A stretch of 50,651 nt of DNA, taken from assembly GCA_944392105.1 (NCBI GenBank), contig CALXVM010000015.1, positions 1 to 50,651 of the forward strand. The letters are read 5' to 3'. The translations under genes and the position numbers were made by a program. Origin of the DNA: an uncultured Clostridia bacterium (GTDB lineage: Bacteria > Bacillota > Clostridia > TANB77 > CAG-508). The notes below the pieces were generated by a model. The model made no database searches and was not told where the DNA came from. It saw nothing but the letters and a program-made list of their open reading frames with translations. Positions 8,576-16,915 of the stretch are shown here, piece by piece (position 1 is the first letter of the stretch; each line of letters opens with the position of its first letter).

Positions 8576-9886
8576 ATGATGACCTTTTTTCATTTTAAAG
8601 ATAATCTAAAAGAGAATTATAATAAATTAGAAGAAAATGTAGAAAATTTTAAGCAAAATAAAATAAGTAAAAAAATTATTTTAAAGTTAAGCATCGTAAT
8701 TGTACTATTAATAATATTTATCTATGTGTGCAATATAAGTTTTATGCCAGAGTCAATAATTATGATGCAAGGGGAGACTTTAAATATAAATACAATTTTG
8801 GGAATAAATTTAGAACAACAAGGTAGTAATGGCGAAATACTAGAGGCATCTAGTTCTATAAACAAAAATAAAGTTAACGAAGTTGGAAAATTGGATTTAA
8901 AAGTAAATTTATTTGGAAGCTTACAAGTAAAAGATGTATCTGTTAATGTAATACCAAAAGTTAAAGTAGTTCCTGTAGGAAAAGCAATTGGAATGAAGCT
9001 ATATACTGATGGTGTTTTAGTAGTTGGAATGTCAGAAATAGAAGGAAAAAAACCATATGAAAACAGCGGAATAGAAGAAGGAGACAGAATAATAGAAATA
9101 GATGATAGCAAAATAAGTAATACAGATGAATTAATTAATACAGTAAATAATTGCGGTGGACAACCTGTTAATATAACATATGTCTCAGAAGAAGAAGTAT
9201 TAACAACAAGTATAACTCCAGTAAAAACAGGGGAAGATTACAAAATTGGTCTATGGGTAAGAGACGCAGCTGCAGGAGTAGGAACTTTAACTTTTTATAA
9301 TCCGGAGAATAATAAATGTGTTGCATTAGGGCATGGCATAACAGATATAGATACATCTAAATTAATAAATATTGCTAGCGGAGAGCTTGTTTCTGCTAAT
9401 ATTTTATCAATAGAAAAAGGAGAAAAAGGCAAACCTGGGGAGATTAAAGGAACAATTGAAAATAGTTATACAATAGGAAAAGTGTATAAGAATACAGCAT
9501 TTGGAGTATATGGAACTTTAGACAATAAAAACATATTAAATGTATCAGAAAATGATGCCGTAGAAGTTGCGTCACGAGAAGAAATAAAAACAGGAAAAGC
9601 AGAAATACTATGTGAACTAGAAAATGGGAAAAAACAAAAATATGAGATTGAAATAGAAAGAATATTTATAAACAACAATAGTGATAATAAGAGTATGCTA
9701 ATAAAAATAACAGATACAGAGCTTATAGAAAAAACAGGAGGAATTATACAAGGGATGAGCGGAGCTCCTATATTGCAAAACGGAAAATTAATTGGAGCAG
9801 TAACCCATGTTTTAGTAAATGACCCAACAGAAGGGTATGCTGTTTTTGGAGACATACTTGTGGAGCAAATGAGTTCTGTAGATTGA
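8576..9886 (+). CDS. spoIVB: SpoIVB peptidase (stage IV sporulation protein B)
   Basis: A 436-residue serine peptidase of the SpoIVB (S55) family. In B. subtilis it is made in the forespore, crosses into the intermembrane space and cleaves SpoIVFA, releasing SpoIVFB to activate sigma-K. Visible features: a membrane anchor at about 34-52, a PDZ domain at about 130-220 (SGIEEGDRIIEIDD), and the protease domain with His253 in LGHGITD, Asp380 in KITD and Ser395 in QGMSGAP. These sit at a constant offset of 17 from the B. subtilis triad His236/Asp363/Ser378, a strong sign of an intact enzyme. The SD AAAGGA supports the first of two adjacent ATGs. I did not find a convincing sigma-F or sigma-G promoter in the 80 nt upstream. 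The gene sits between the pilus operon and an LCP gene and is followed by a terminator. Confidence 0.95.
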   Translation: MMTFFHFKDNLKENYNKLEENVENFKQNKISKKIILKLSIVIVLLIIFIYVCNISFMPESIIMMQGETLNINTILGINLEQQGSNGEILEASSSINKNKVNEVGKLDLKVNLFGSLQVKDVSVNVIPKVKVVPVGKAIGMKLYTDGVLVVGMSEIEGKKPYENSGIEEGDRIIEIDDSKISNTDELINTVNNCGGQPVNITYVSEEEVLTTSITPVKTGEDYKIGLWVRDAAAGVGTLTFYNPENNKCVALGHGITDIDTSKLINIASGELVSANILSIEKGEKGKPGEIKGTIENSYTIGKVYKNTAFGVYGTLDNKNILNVSENDAVEVASREEIKTGKAEILCELENGKKQKYEIEIERIFINNNSDNKSMLIKITDTELIEKTGGIIQGMSGAPILQNGKLIGAVTHVLVNDPTEGYAVFGDILVEQMSSVD

Positions 9887-9888
9887 GT

Positions 9889-9931
9889 AAAAAGTATAGC
9901 AAATTATAGTTAATTATGTTATACTTTTTTT
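9889..9931 (+). terminator. Rho-independent terminator after spoIVB
   Basis: AAAAAGTATA (9889-9898) pairs with TATACTTTTT (9920-9929) and runs into a T-tract. The loop itself holds a short stem (AATTA 9902-9906 with TAATT 9911-9915). It starts 2 nt after the spoIVB stop. Confidence 0.75.
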
Positions 9932-9941
9932 ATTGTGATAT

Positions 9942-9971
9942 TTGACACAAAAATTAAGTTTGTGTTAAAAT
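9942..9971 (+). promoter_or_regulatory. promoter for LCP gene with palindromic operator-like site in spacer
   Basis: TTGACA (9942-9947), an 18-nt spacer and TAAAAT (9966-9971) precede the LCP gene. An inverted repeat, ACACAAA (9945-9951) and TTTGTGT (9959-9965), fills the spacer and overlaps the -35, where a bound repressor would block polymerase. The promoter is likely; the operator is inference. Confidence 0.65.
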
Positions 9972-10044
9972 GAAAAATGATGATTAGATACTAAATGATT
10001 TATGCAAAATAAAAAAACACGAGAAAAATTAAAGGAGGAATAAA

Positions 10045-11298
10045 ATGGCAGGAAAGCATTCAGCAGATGATGACTTTAACCCATATAGACGTCAAAATAG
10101 TAGAACAAATGGGGAAGATAAGTTAAAAAATTTAACACAAAGAAATGATAGCAAGGATTATGTAAGAAATAATAATGTAAGCAAAAGTAATTCAACAAGA
10201 ACAATAAAAGGAAAAACGGGAGAAGTTGAGGATGTAGAAAGAGGTAAAAAGATGCCTAAGAAAAATACTAAAAAGAAACATAAAGGTTTAAAAGTATTAG
10301 CAATATTTTTATTGGTTATTGCTATAATTGTGTTACTAGTTGCAGGAGGAGCGTTTTATTTTATAAATGATAAAATAGGAAAAATGCAACAAGTAGATAT
10401 TAATGAAGGAAATTTGGATATATCTACAAATGAGAACTTAGAGGGTTATAGAAATATAGCAATATTTGGTGTAGATAGTAGGTCAAATGATTTAGATGTT
10501 GGAAATAGAAGTGATTGTATAATTATTGCTAACATAAATAATAAAACAAAAGAAGTAAAATTAATTTCTGTGTACAGAGATACTTATGTTCAAATAAAAG
10601 AAAATGGTTCTAATACATTGGACAAAATAACACATGCTTATGCTTATGGAGGACCAGAGCTTGCAATTCAAACATTAAATACAAACTTAGACTTAAATAT
10701 AAAAGAATTTGTAACAGTAAATTTTGACTCTGTAGCAGAAGCAGTTGACCAATTAGGTGGAATTACAATGACTCTTACTTCAGAAGAAGTAGACTATGCA
10801 AATGATTATATAAGAGAAACTGCAAAAGTAACAGGAAAGTCTGCAACATATATTAGTAGTTCTGGAACTCAAACATTAAATGGTGTTCAAGCAGTGGCTT
10901 ATTCTAGAATAAGATATACATCAGGTGGGGATTATAAGAGAACAGAACGTATGAGAGATGTTATAGAGGCAATGCTTGCCAAACTTAAGACAAAAAGTTT
11001 AGGTGAGATAAATGCTTTTGCAGATTCAATACTTCCTAAAGTTTATACAAACTTAGATACTAATGATATATTATCTTTAGTTCCATCTGTAGCTAACTTT
11101 AATATAACAAATAGCATAGGTTGGCCATATGATACAAAAGGTATAACATTAGATAGATGGTATGGTGTTCCTGTAACATTAGAAAGTAATGTTGAAAAAT
11201 TACATAGAGAAGAATTTGATGATCCAGATTATGAAGCACCTGAAACTGTAGAAGTTATTAGTAACAGAATTATAAATAAAACTGGTTATACAGACTAA
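10045..11298 (+). CDS. LytR-CpsA-Psr (LCP) family glycopolymer transferase
   Basis: A 417-residue protein with the SD AAAGGAGGAA. A long basic/polar cytoplasmic tail (1-80), a membrane helix at about 83-107, then the LCP domain from about 135 to 350: NIAIFGVDSR, NRSDCIIIANI, LISVYRDTYV and the late Arg-rich motif YKRTERMRDV. Asp144, Arg155, Asp157 and Arg178 fall in conserved family positions. LCP enzymes move undecaprenyl-linked glycopolymers (teichoic acids, capsule, secondary wall polymers) onto peptidoglycan or protein outside the membrane. Lying just before a polysaccharide cluster, it is the natural candidate to attach that polymer (inference). It has its own promoter (9942-9971). Confidence 0.9.
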   Translation: MAGKHSADDDFNPYRRQNSRTNGEDKLKNLTQRNDSKDYVRNNNVSKSNSTRTIKGKTGEVEDVERGKKMPKKNTKKKHKGLKVLAIFLLVIAIIVLLVAGGAFYFINDKIGKMQQVDINEGNLDISTNENLEGYRNIAIFGVDSRSNDLDVGNRSDCIIIANINNKTKEVKLISVYRDTYVQIKENGSNTLDKITHAYAYGGPELAIQTLNTNLDLNIKEFVTVNFDSVAEAVDQLGGITMTLTSEEVDYANDYIRETAKVTGKSATYISSSGTQTLNGVQAVAYSRIRYTSGGDYKRTERMRDVIEAMLAKLKTKSLGEINAFADSILPKVYTNLDTNDILSLVPSVANFNITNSIGWPYDTKGITLDRWYGVPVTLESNVEKLHREEFDDPDYEAPETVEVISNRIINKTGYTD

Positions 11299-11337
11299 AA
11301 TATATGATTTTTATACATAAATAAAGAAATATAAAAT

Positions 11338-11366
11338 TTTACAAAAGTTAATATATAGAGTATAAA
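11338..11366 (+). promoter_or_regulatory. probable sigma-A promoter for the polysaccharide cluster
   Basis: TTTACA (11338-11343), a 17-nt spacer and TATAAA (11361-11366). Transcription would start near 11373 and give an ~89-nt leader before the first cluster gene. Confidence 0.5.
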
Positions 11367-11378
11367 ATAATATAATAA

Positions 11379-11449
11379 AGGTTTATAGGTACCCTTTCAA
11401 AAACCTAAATTTATAAAGGAATTAATCTATAAGTATTTTTTAGATTAAT
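11379..11449 (+). promoter_or_regulatory. structured 5' leader with the SD placed between two hairpins
   Basis: AGGTTT (11379-11384) can pair with AAACCT (11401-11406), and ATTAATCTA (11421-11429) pairs perfectly with TAGATTAAT (11441-11449). The only SD-like sequence, AAAGGA (11415-11420), lies between them, 41 nt before the ATG at 11462. Folding the second hairpin would bring it to about 12 nt from the ATG. Translation may therefore depend on RNA folding (inference). Confidence 0.42.
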
Positions 11450-11461
11450 ATAAAAGTTTAA

Positions 11462-12235
11462 ATGAGTGACAAAAAGATAGAAATATATATTGCTATTCAT
11501 AAAAAGGCAAAAGTATTAGAAAGAGAGTGTTATATTCCATTACATGTTGGAGCAGAAGGAAAAGAAGATTTAGGATTTACAAGAGATAATACAGGAGATA
11601 ATATCTCTTGTAAAAATCTTAATTATTGTGAATTAACAGGATTATACTGGATATGGAAGCACTCTAAAGCAGACATAGTAGGATTAGTACATTATAGAAG
11701 ATATTTTGTAAAAAGTTTTTTTACTACTAATATGGAAAAAGCGATAACAGATAAGGATATAAATAACTATCTGAAAAAATATGATATTATACTTCCAAAG
11801 CCATATTGGACTTATAAAAAAACGGTTGAAGAACAATATGCGGTAGACCATAATATAGAGGATTATAAAAAGTTAAGAAAAATTATAGAGGAAAATACTC
11901 CAGAATACTTAGATGCATTTGATGCTGTTTCTAACAGAAGATATTTTTACAATTATAATATGTTTATAATGGATAAACAGCTATTTAATGAATATGCTGA
12001 ATGGGTATTTTATGTGTTGGGAGAATTAGAAAAACAAGTAAATATAGATAATTATTCAGATTACAATAAAAGAATATATGGGTTCCTTTCTGAAAGATTA
12101 TTTAATGTTTGGATTGAAAGACATAAAGAACTAAAAATTAAAACATTATATGCAAATAATATTGAAAGAAAACCATGGGTTGATAATATAAGGAATTTAA
12201 GAAGTAAAATATTAACAAAGATTATGTATCATTAA
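11462..12235 (+). CDS. DUF4422 family glycosyltransferase (copy 1)
   Basis: A 257-residue protein of the DUF4422 group found in capsule and exopolysaccharide clusters. Shared motifs with the second copy at 16107: CELTGLYWIWKH, VGLVHYRRYF, the N-terminal IYIAIHKK and a late NMFIMDKQLF segment. The conserved Tyr/His/Arg cluster in VHYRRYF is typical. No signal peptide, so probably a cytoplasmic glycosyltransferase adding one sugar to a lipid-linked precursor. The start fits the paralogue to within a residue or two, although no SD lies at normal spacing; the structured leader may compensate. Substrate unknown. A gap of 149 nt separates it from the dehydrogenase gene. Confidence 0.8.
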   Translation: MSDKKIEIYIAIHKKAKVLERECYIPLHVGAEGKEDLGFTRDNTGDNISCKNLNYCELTGLYWIWKHSKADIVGLVHYRRYFVKSFFTTNMEKAITDKDINNYLKKYDIILPKPYWTYKKTVEEQYAVDHNIEDYKKLRKIIEENTPEYLDAFDAVSNRRYFYNYNMFIMDKQLFNEYAEWVFYVLGELEKQVNIDNYSDYNKRIYGFLSERLFNVWIERHKELKIKTLYANNIERKPWVDNIRNLRSKILTKIMYH

Positions 12236-12241
12236 TATTAC

Positions 12242-12269
12242 ATTGATATTAAAATATATCAATTTTAAT
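12242..12269 (+). terminator. short terminator-like hairpin after DUF4422 copy 1
   Basis: ATTGATAT (12242-12249) and ATATCAAT (12256-12263) form a perfect 8-bp stem with a 6-nt loop, followed by TTTTAA. It is AT-only apart from one G-C pair and may be only partly effective. Confidence 0.38.
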
Positions 12270-12384
12270 AAAAAAATAGATAGCTAAGGTTAATGATAGA
12301 AAATTAAATATAAGAATACAGTTTAAAAAGTTATAGAAAATATATAAAATAAAATTATAACAGTAAAATTAAGGAGTTGATTTT

Positions 12385-13683
12385 ATGTTTAAAGTAGCAG
12401 TTGCAGGAACAGGATATGTAGGCTTAGTAGCAGGAGTATGTTTTGCAGAAAAGGGACAAAATGTGGTTTGTGTTGATGTGGACAAGTCAAAAGTAGACAA
12501 AATGAAGAAGGGAATTTCTCCTATATATGAGCAAGATTTAGAGCCTATGATGCAAAGAAATTACAAAGAAGGTAGACTTGATTTTACAACAGATTATAAA
12601 AAAGCATATAAAGATGCAGACTTTATATTTATTGGTGTAGGAACTCCAGAAAGAGCTGATGGGTCAGCTAACTTAGATTATGTATATGAGGTAGCAAAAC
12701 AAATTGCAGAGACAATAGAAAAAGATTGCATAGTAGTTGTAAAATCTACAGTTCCAATAGGAACCAATGATGATGTAGAAAAATACATAAGGGAAAACTT
12801 AAAACATGATGTAAAAATAAGCGTAGCAAGTAATCCAGAGTTTTTAGCACAAGGAACAGCTGTAAGAGATACAATACATGCTTCTAGAATAGTAATAGGA
12901 ACAGAAAATAAACAAACAGAAGCTAAAATGTTAAAGCTATATGAAAATTTTGATGTTCCAAAATTAACTATGAATAGAAGAAGTGCTGAAATGGTAAAAT
13001 ATGCATCAAATGACTTTTTAGCATTAAAAATAAGCTATGTAAATGATATAGCAAATCTTTGCGAAGAAGTTGATGCTAACATAGAAGATGTTACAAAAGG
13101 AATGAGCTATGACAGTAGAATAGGAGATAAATTCTTAAAAGCTGGTTGTGGCTATGGTGGAAGTTGTTTCCCTAAAGATACAAAGGCTTTACAATACTTA
13201 GCACAAAAAGGTGGATATGAGCTTAAAACTGTAAAGGCTGCTATAGAAGTAAATAGAGACCAACAATTAGTTTTACTAAGAAAAGCTAGAAAAAATATAA
13301 AAAGCTTTAGAAACTTAAACGTAGCGGTTTTAGGATTAACATTTAAACCTGGAACAGATGATTTAAGAGCAGCTCCTTCTTTAACAAACATACCAATTTT
13401 ATTAGAAGAAGGTGCGAAAATAAAGGCATATGACCCAATTGGTGTAGACAATTATAAAAAGATATATCCAAAAGAAATAGAATATACAAAAACACCTCAG
13501 GACGCATTAAAAAATGCAGATGTATGTTTTATATTTACAGAATGGCAACAAATAAAAGATGTAAAACCAGAAGAATATAAAAAAATAATGAAAACTCCTT
13601 TAGTTTATGATGGAAGAAATATTTATTCTGTAGAAGAAATGAAGAAAAATGAAGTAGAATATTATTCTGTAGGAAGAAAATAG
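12385..13683 (+). CDS. ugd: UDP-glucose 6-dehydrogenase (nucleotide-sugar dehydrogenase family)
   Basis: A 432-residue enzyme, normal length for the UDP-glucose/GDP-mannose dehydrogenase family. It has the N-terminal Rossmann motif VAGTGYVGLVAG with the acidic VDVD strand end, IGVGTPE, STVPIGT, the central catalytic stretch EMVKYASNDFLALK (Lys205, Asn209) and the catalytic Cys261 in GCGYGGSCFPKD. The C-terminal NAD-like domain has LGLTFKPGTDDLR. It oxidises UDP-glucose to UDP-glucuronate with two NAD+, supplying acidic sugar to the polymer. The motif pattern favours UDP-glucose, but a UDP-N-acetyl-hexosamine or GDP-mannose substrate is not ruled out. SD AAGGAG 8 nt before the ATG; a weak promoter (TTTAAA-17-TAAAAT) lies at 12322-12350. 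Confidence 0.92.
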   Translation: MFKVAVAGTGYVGLVAGVCFAEKGQNVVCVDVDKSKVDKMKKGISPIYEQDLEPMMQRNYKEGRLDFTTDYKKAYKDADFIFIGVGTPERADGSANLDYVYEVAKQIAETIEKDCIVVVKSTVPIGTNDDVEKYIRENLKHDVKISVASNPEFLAQGTAVRDTIHASRIVIGTENKQTEAKMLKLYENFDVPKLTMNRRSAEMVKYASNDFLALKISYVNDIANLCEEVDANIEDVTKGMSYDSRIGDKFLKAGCGYGGSCFPKDTKALQYLAQKGGYELKTVKAAIEVNRDQQLVLLRKARKNIKSFRNLNVAVLGLTFKPGTDDLRAAPSLTNIPILLEEGAKIKAYDPIGVDNYKKIYPKEIEYTKTPQDALKNADVCFIFTEWQQIKDVKPEEYKKIMKTPLVYDGRNIYSVEEMKKNEVEYYSVGRK

Positions 13684-13708
13684 GATAGTAAGTATTATAA
13701 AAAAGGTT

Positions 13709-15175
13709 GTGAGACTAATAGATACAGTAAAGAAAAAAAGTGTAACAAAAAATTACATATATAATTTAGTATATCAAATACTAGTAATAGTATTGCCCCT
13801 GATAACTACACCTTATATATCAGGGGTTCTTGGTGCTGAAAAAATTGGTATATATAGCTTTACAACATCTATTGCAACATATTTTATACTATTTGGTTCT
13901 CTAGGAGTAGCAATGTATGCACAAAGAGAAATTGCATATGTTCAAGATGATGTGAAAAAGAGAAGTAAATTATTTTGGGAAATATTTTTCTTTAGATGTA
14001 TTACAATGACAATTTCTATTATTGTGTTTTACTTTACATATGCATCACATGGAGAATATCAATTATATTATAAAATATTAATTATTCAATTATTCGCAAA
14101 TGTATTTGATATAAGTTGGTTTTTTCAAGGATTAGAGGAATTTAAAAAAACAGTAACAAGAAATCTACTTGTTAAAGTATTAAGTGTTGTATGCATTTTT
14201 ATATTTGTAAAAACACAAGATGATTTATGGATCTATTTTGTAATATTTGTTTTATCTATATTATTAGGAAATATGTCACTATGGGTGTATTTACCTAAAT
14301 ATGTACAAAAAATAAAAGGAGAAAAATTACAAATATTTTCTCACTTAAAGCCTACAATTGGTTTATTTATTCCTCAAATTGCAATTGATGTGTATACATT
14401 GCTAGATAGAACTATGCTTGGATATTTAACAAGCGATATGTCACAGGTAGGAAATTATGAGCAATCACAGAAAATTATAAAATTATCATATACATTAATA
14501 ACATCACTTGGAACTGTAATGACGCCTAGAATAGCGAGTGTATTGGCTTCTAACGATAATAAAAAAGTAGAAGAATACTTAGCAAAGTCAATTAACTTTG
14601 TATTCTTCTTAGGAATTCCATTAACGTTAGGAGTAATGTCAGTATCTAAAACATTAGTACCTTGGTTTTTAGGTGATGAATTCTCTCTATCTGTATATAT
14701 TTTAATGGCAGGAGCATTATTAATTATTGCTAAAGGTTTTACAGATGTGGCAGGGGTTCAGTACTTAATTCCTAGTAGAAATCAAGCTATATTTACAAAA
14801 TCAGTTGTTACTGGTGCAATATTAAATGTAATATTAAATTTTATATTAATACCTATATGTGGTGCAATAGGTGCAATTATAGCATCTGTTATAGCAGAGG
14901 TTGCAATTGCAATTGTTCAATATTACTATGTTAAAAAGCAAATTAACATACACGTGTTTACAAAGGCATATATAAAATATATTATTAGCGGTGTTTTAAT
15001 GTTTGCTGTTGTATATATTATGGGAATATTCATGGCACCTACAATTTTAACTACAATGCTACAAATATGTGTTGGAGGAATAATTTATATAGGTAGCCTA
15101 CTACTAATGAAAGATGAGTTTTTATGGGAAAGATTAAATAAAATATTAAAAGCTTTAAAAATAAAGAAAGCCTAG
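13709..15175 (+). CDS. polysaccharide flippase, Wzx/MOP-like (copy 1)
   Basis: A 488-residue integral membrane protein with about 12-14 predicted helices and the typical N-terminus of oligosaccharide flippases (VTKNYIYNLVYQILVIVLPL, TTPYISGVLGAEKIGIYSF). It moves undecaprenyl-linked repeat units across the cytoplasmic membrane. The start is a GTG at 13709 with AAAAGG only 2 nt before it; no better in-frame start is nearby and the N-terminus aligns with the usual start of the family. It begins 25 nt after the dehydrogenase, so the two are probably co-transcribed. A second, less similar flippase lies at 23375, suggesting two polymers or two repeat-unit types. Confidence 0.88.
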   Translation: MRLIDTVKKKSVTKNYIYNLVYQILVIVLPLITTPYISGVLGAEKIGIYSFTTSIATYFILFGSLGVAMYAQREIAYVQDDVKKRSKLFWEIFFFRCITMTISIIVFYFTYASHGEYQLYYKILIIQLFANVFDISWFFQGLEEFKKTVTRNLLVKVLSVVCIFIFVKTQDDLWIYFVIFVLSILLGNMSLWVYLPKYVQKIKGEKLQIFSHLKPTIGLFIPQIAIDVYTLLDRTMLGYLTSDMSQVGNYEQSQKIIKLSYTLITSLGTVMTPRIASVLASNDNKKVEEYLAKSINFVFFLGIPLTLGVMSVSKTLVPWFLGDEFSLSVYILMAGALLIIAKGFTDVAGVQYLIPSRNQAIFTKSVVTGAILNVILNFILIPICGAIGAIIASVIAEVAIAIVQYYYVKKQINIHVFTKAYIKYIISGVLMFAVVYIMGIFMAPTILTTMLQICVGGIIYIGSLLLMKDEFLWERLNKILKALKIKKA

Positions 15176-15289
15176 AAAAGCAGCAACTAGAATATTTTTT
15201 GTCTCGACTACGGACGCATGGCTACTTACAATTTGTATGAGCAAATTGTAAGCCATTGTCTCTCAAAAAATACTCTAGTTGTTGCTTTT
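15176..15289 (+). repeat. terminator arms enclosing GC-rich CTACTTA core (copy A)
   Basis: Arms 15176-15201 and 15264-15289 are inverted repeats matching at 24 of 26 positions; they abut the flippase stop codon and fit a terminator stem. The 62-nt loop carries a core (CGGACGCATGGCTACTTA, 15211-15228) and its own perfect 11-bp hairpin (CTTACAATTTG with CAAATTGTAAG). The same core occurs at 49697-49753 and 49835-49891. In copy A the outer ATGG and CCAT extend the inner stem, with CTA left as a bulge. Confidence 0.75.
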
Positions 15290-15331
15290 ATATGTTTTAT
15301 AGTAACTGCTTAAAAAAATGGCTGAAAAAGG

Positions 15332-15360
15332 TTGAAATTATGTATAAAATGTTATATTAT
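15332..15360 (+). promoter_or_regulatory. sigma-A-type promoter before sugar transferase gene
   Basis: TTGAAA (15332-15337), a 17-nt spacer and TATTAT (15355-15360), 38 nt before the ATG at 15399. It restarts transcription after the copy A terminator. Confidence 0.58.
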
Positions 15361-15398
15361 AAATAAGTAACCATGATTTTAAATGGAGGAAAATAGGA

Positions 15399-16106
15399 AT
15401 GGATGGTAACACATACGAAAGAGTAAAGGAAGACTATAGTAAACTAAAAAGCCATGATAAACAAAAAGAAAATATAATTACAGAAAGAAAAACTTATAGA
15501 TTTGTTAAACGATTGGTGGATATATTAGCTTCTATAATTGGAATTATTTTATTAGTACCAATTACAATTATCGTATGTATATTAAATTTAGTTACCAAAA
15601 ATAAGGGGCCAATCTTTTTTGTACAAGAAAGAGTGGGGAAAGACGGAAATTTATTTAAAATGTATAAATATAGAACCATGGTTGTAAATGCAGAAGAAAT
15701 TTTAAATAGACACATAAAGGAAGAAACAGATATAGGAAAAGAATACGTAAAAAATAAAAAGTTACATAATGACCCAAGAATTACAAAGGTGGGTAAATTT
15801 TTGAGAAGAACAAGTTTAGATGAGTTCCCACAGTTTATTAACGTTTTAAAGGGAGACATGAGCTTGGTAGGACCAAGACCTTATCTAATAAGAGAAATAA
15901 AAGATATGAACGATTATTACTATTATATTGTTAAAGATAGACCTGGCTTAACAGGTCCATGGCAAGTATCTGGAAGAAGTAATATAGAGTTTGAAGAGAG
16001 ACTAGAATTAGACTATAAATATGTAATAAATAAATCACTAAAGAAGGATTTTATTATACTAATGAAGACTATAGCAGCTGTATTTAAGAAGGAAGGAGCA
16101 ATTTAG
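15399..16106 (+). CDS. initiating sugar-phosphate transferase (polyprenyl-P hexose-1-P transferase, PssY/WcaJ C-domain type)
   Basis: A 235-residue bacterial sugar transferase. It has one membrane helix (about 35-57, preceded by RLVDILAS), then the catalytic signatures GPIFFVQERVGKDG, MYKYRTMV, KVGKFLRRTSLDEFPQ, NVLKGDMSLVGPRPYL and DRPGLTGPWQVSGRS. These enzymes transfer a hexose-1-phosphate from a UDP-sugar to undecaprenyl phosphate, the first committed step of repeat-unit synthesis. It is of the short type, without the extra N-terminal membrane bundle of WcaJ. SD GGAGGA 8 nt before the ATG. The next gene starts immediately after its stop codon. Confidence 0.92.
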   Translation: MDGNTYERVKEDYSKLKSHDKQKENIITERKTYRFVKRLVDILASIIGIILLVPITIIVCILNLVTKNKGPIFFVQERVGKDGNLFKMYKYRTMVVNAEEILNRHIKEETDIGKEYVKNKKLHNDPRITKVGKFLRRTSLDEFPQFINVLKGDMSLVGPRPYLIREIKDMNDYYYYIVKDRPGLTGPWQVSGRSNIEFEERLELDYKYVINKSLKKDFIILMKTIAAVFKKEGAI

Positions 16107-16898
16107 TTGAAAAATATAAAAATTATTGTCGCAGCACATAAAGAATATGATATGCCAGATAATAATCTTTATTTACCAGTTTTTGTGGGGGCAGATGGTA
16201 AAAAAGACATAAGCGGATATAAAAGAGACGACACTGGTAGTAATATTTCAATTAAAAATCCGAATTTCTGTGAACTAACCGGCTTATATTGGGCTTGGAA
16301 AAACGTAGAAGCAGACTATATAGGATTAGTGCATTATAGAAGACATTTTAAGGGAAAAAAGTGTAAATCAAAAGAAATAAAGACTAGAGTAGATAGTGTT
16401 TTAGATAATAAACAATTAGAAGAGTTGTTAAATGAAGTTGACGTAATATTACCAAAGAAGAGAAATTATCTTATAGAAAATTTATATGACCACTATAGTC
16501 ATACAACTTATGTAGAACCACTAGACGAAGCAGGAAAAATAATTAAAGAGAAATATCCAAAATACATTGAAGAATTTGAAAATTTAAAGAAAAGACGTTC
16601 TGCACATATGTTTAATATGCTTATTATGAAAAAGGATATATTAGACGATTATTGTAAATGGCTATTTGATATTTTATTTGAACTTGAAAAAAGGATAGAT
16701 GGTACCAAATATAATAAGTTTCATGCTCGTTATATAGGAAGAGTGTCAGAGCTTTTATTAGATGTATGGATTAATACAAATAACATAAAATATAAGGAAG
16801 TAAAAGTATTAGATATAGAGCCAGTTAATTGGTTTAAAAAGGGTATGCTTTTTATTAATTCAAAATTTAGGGGTAAAAAGTATGAAAAAAGCTTATAA
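16107..16898 (+). CDS. DUF4422 family glycosyltransferase (copy 2)
   Basis: A 263-residue paralogue of the protein at 11462, sharing CELTGLYWAWK, GLVHYRRHF, the GADGKKDISGYKRDDTG/GAEGKEDLGFTRDNTG block and NMLIMKKDIL. It starts with TTG directly after the preceding stop (TAGTTG), with AGGAG 8 nt upstream, so translation is coupled to the initiating transferase. That coupling suggests it adds the second sugar of the repeat unit (inference). Cytoplasmic, with no membrane segment. Donor and acceptor unknown. Confidence 0.8.
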   Translation: MKNIKIIVAAHKEYDMPDNNLYLPVFVGADGKKDISGYKRDDTGSNISIKNPNFCELTGLYWAWKNVEADYIGLVHYRRHFKGKKCKSKEIKTRVDSVLDNKQLEELLNEVDVILPKKRNYLIENLYDHYSHTTYVEPLDEAGKIIKEKYPKYIEEFENLKKRRSAHMFNMLIMKKDILDDYCKWLFDILFELEKRIDGTKYNKFHARYIGRVSELLLDVWINTNNIKYKEVKVLDIEPVNWFKKGMLFINSKFRGKKYEKSL

Positions 16899-16915
16899 AA
16901 ATTCGGAGAATTAAT

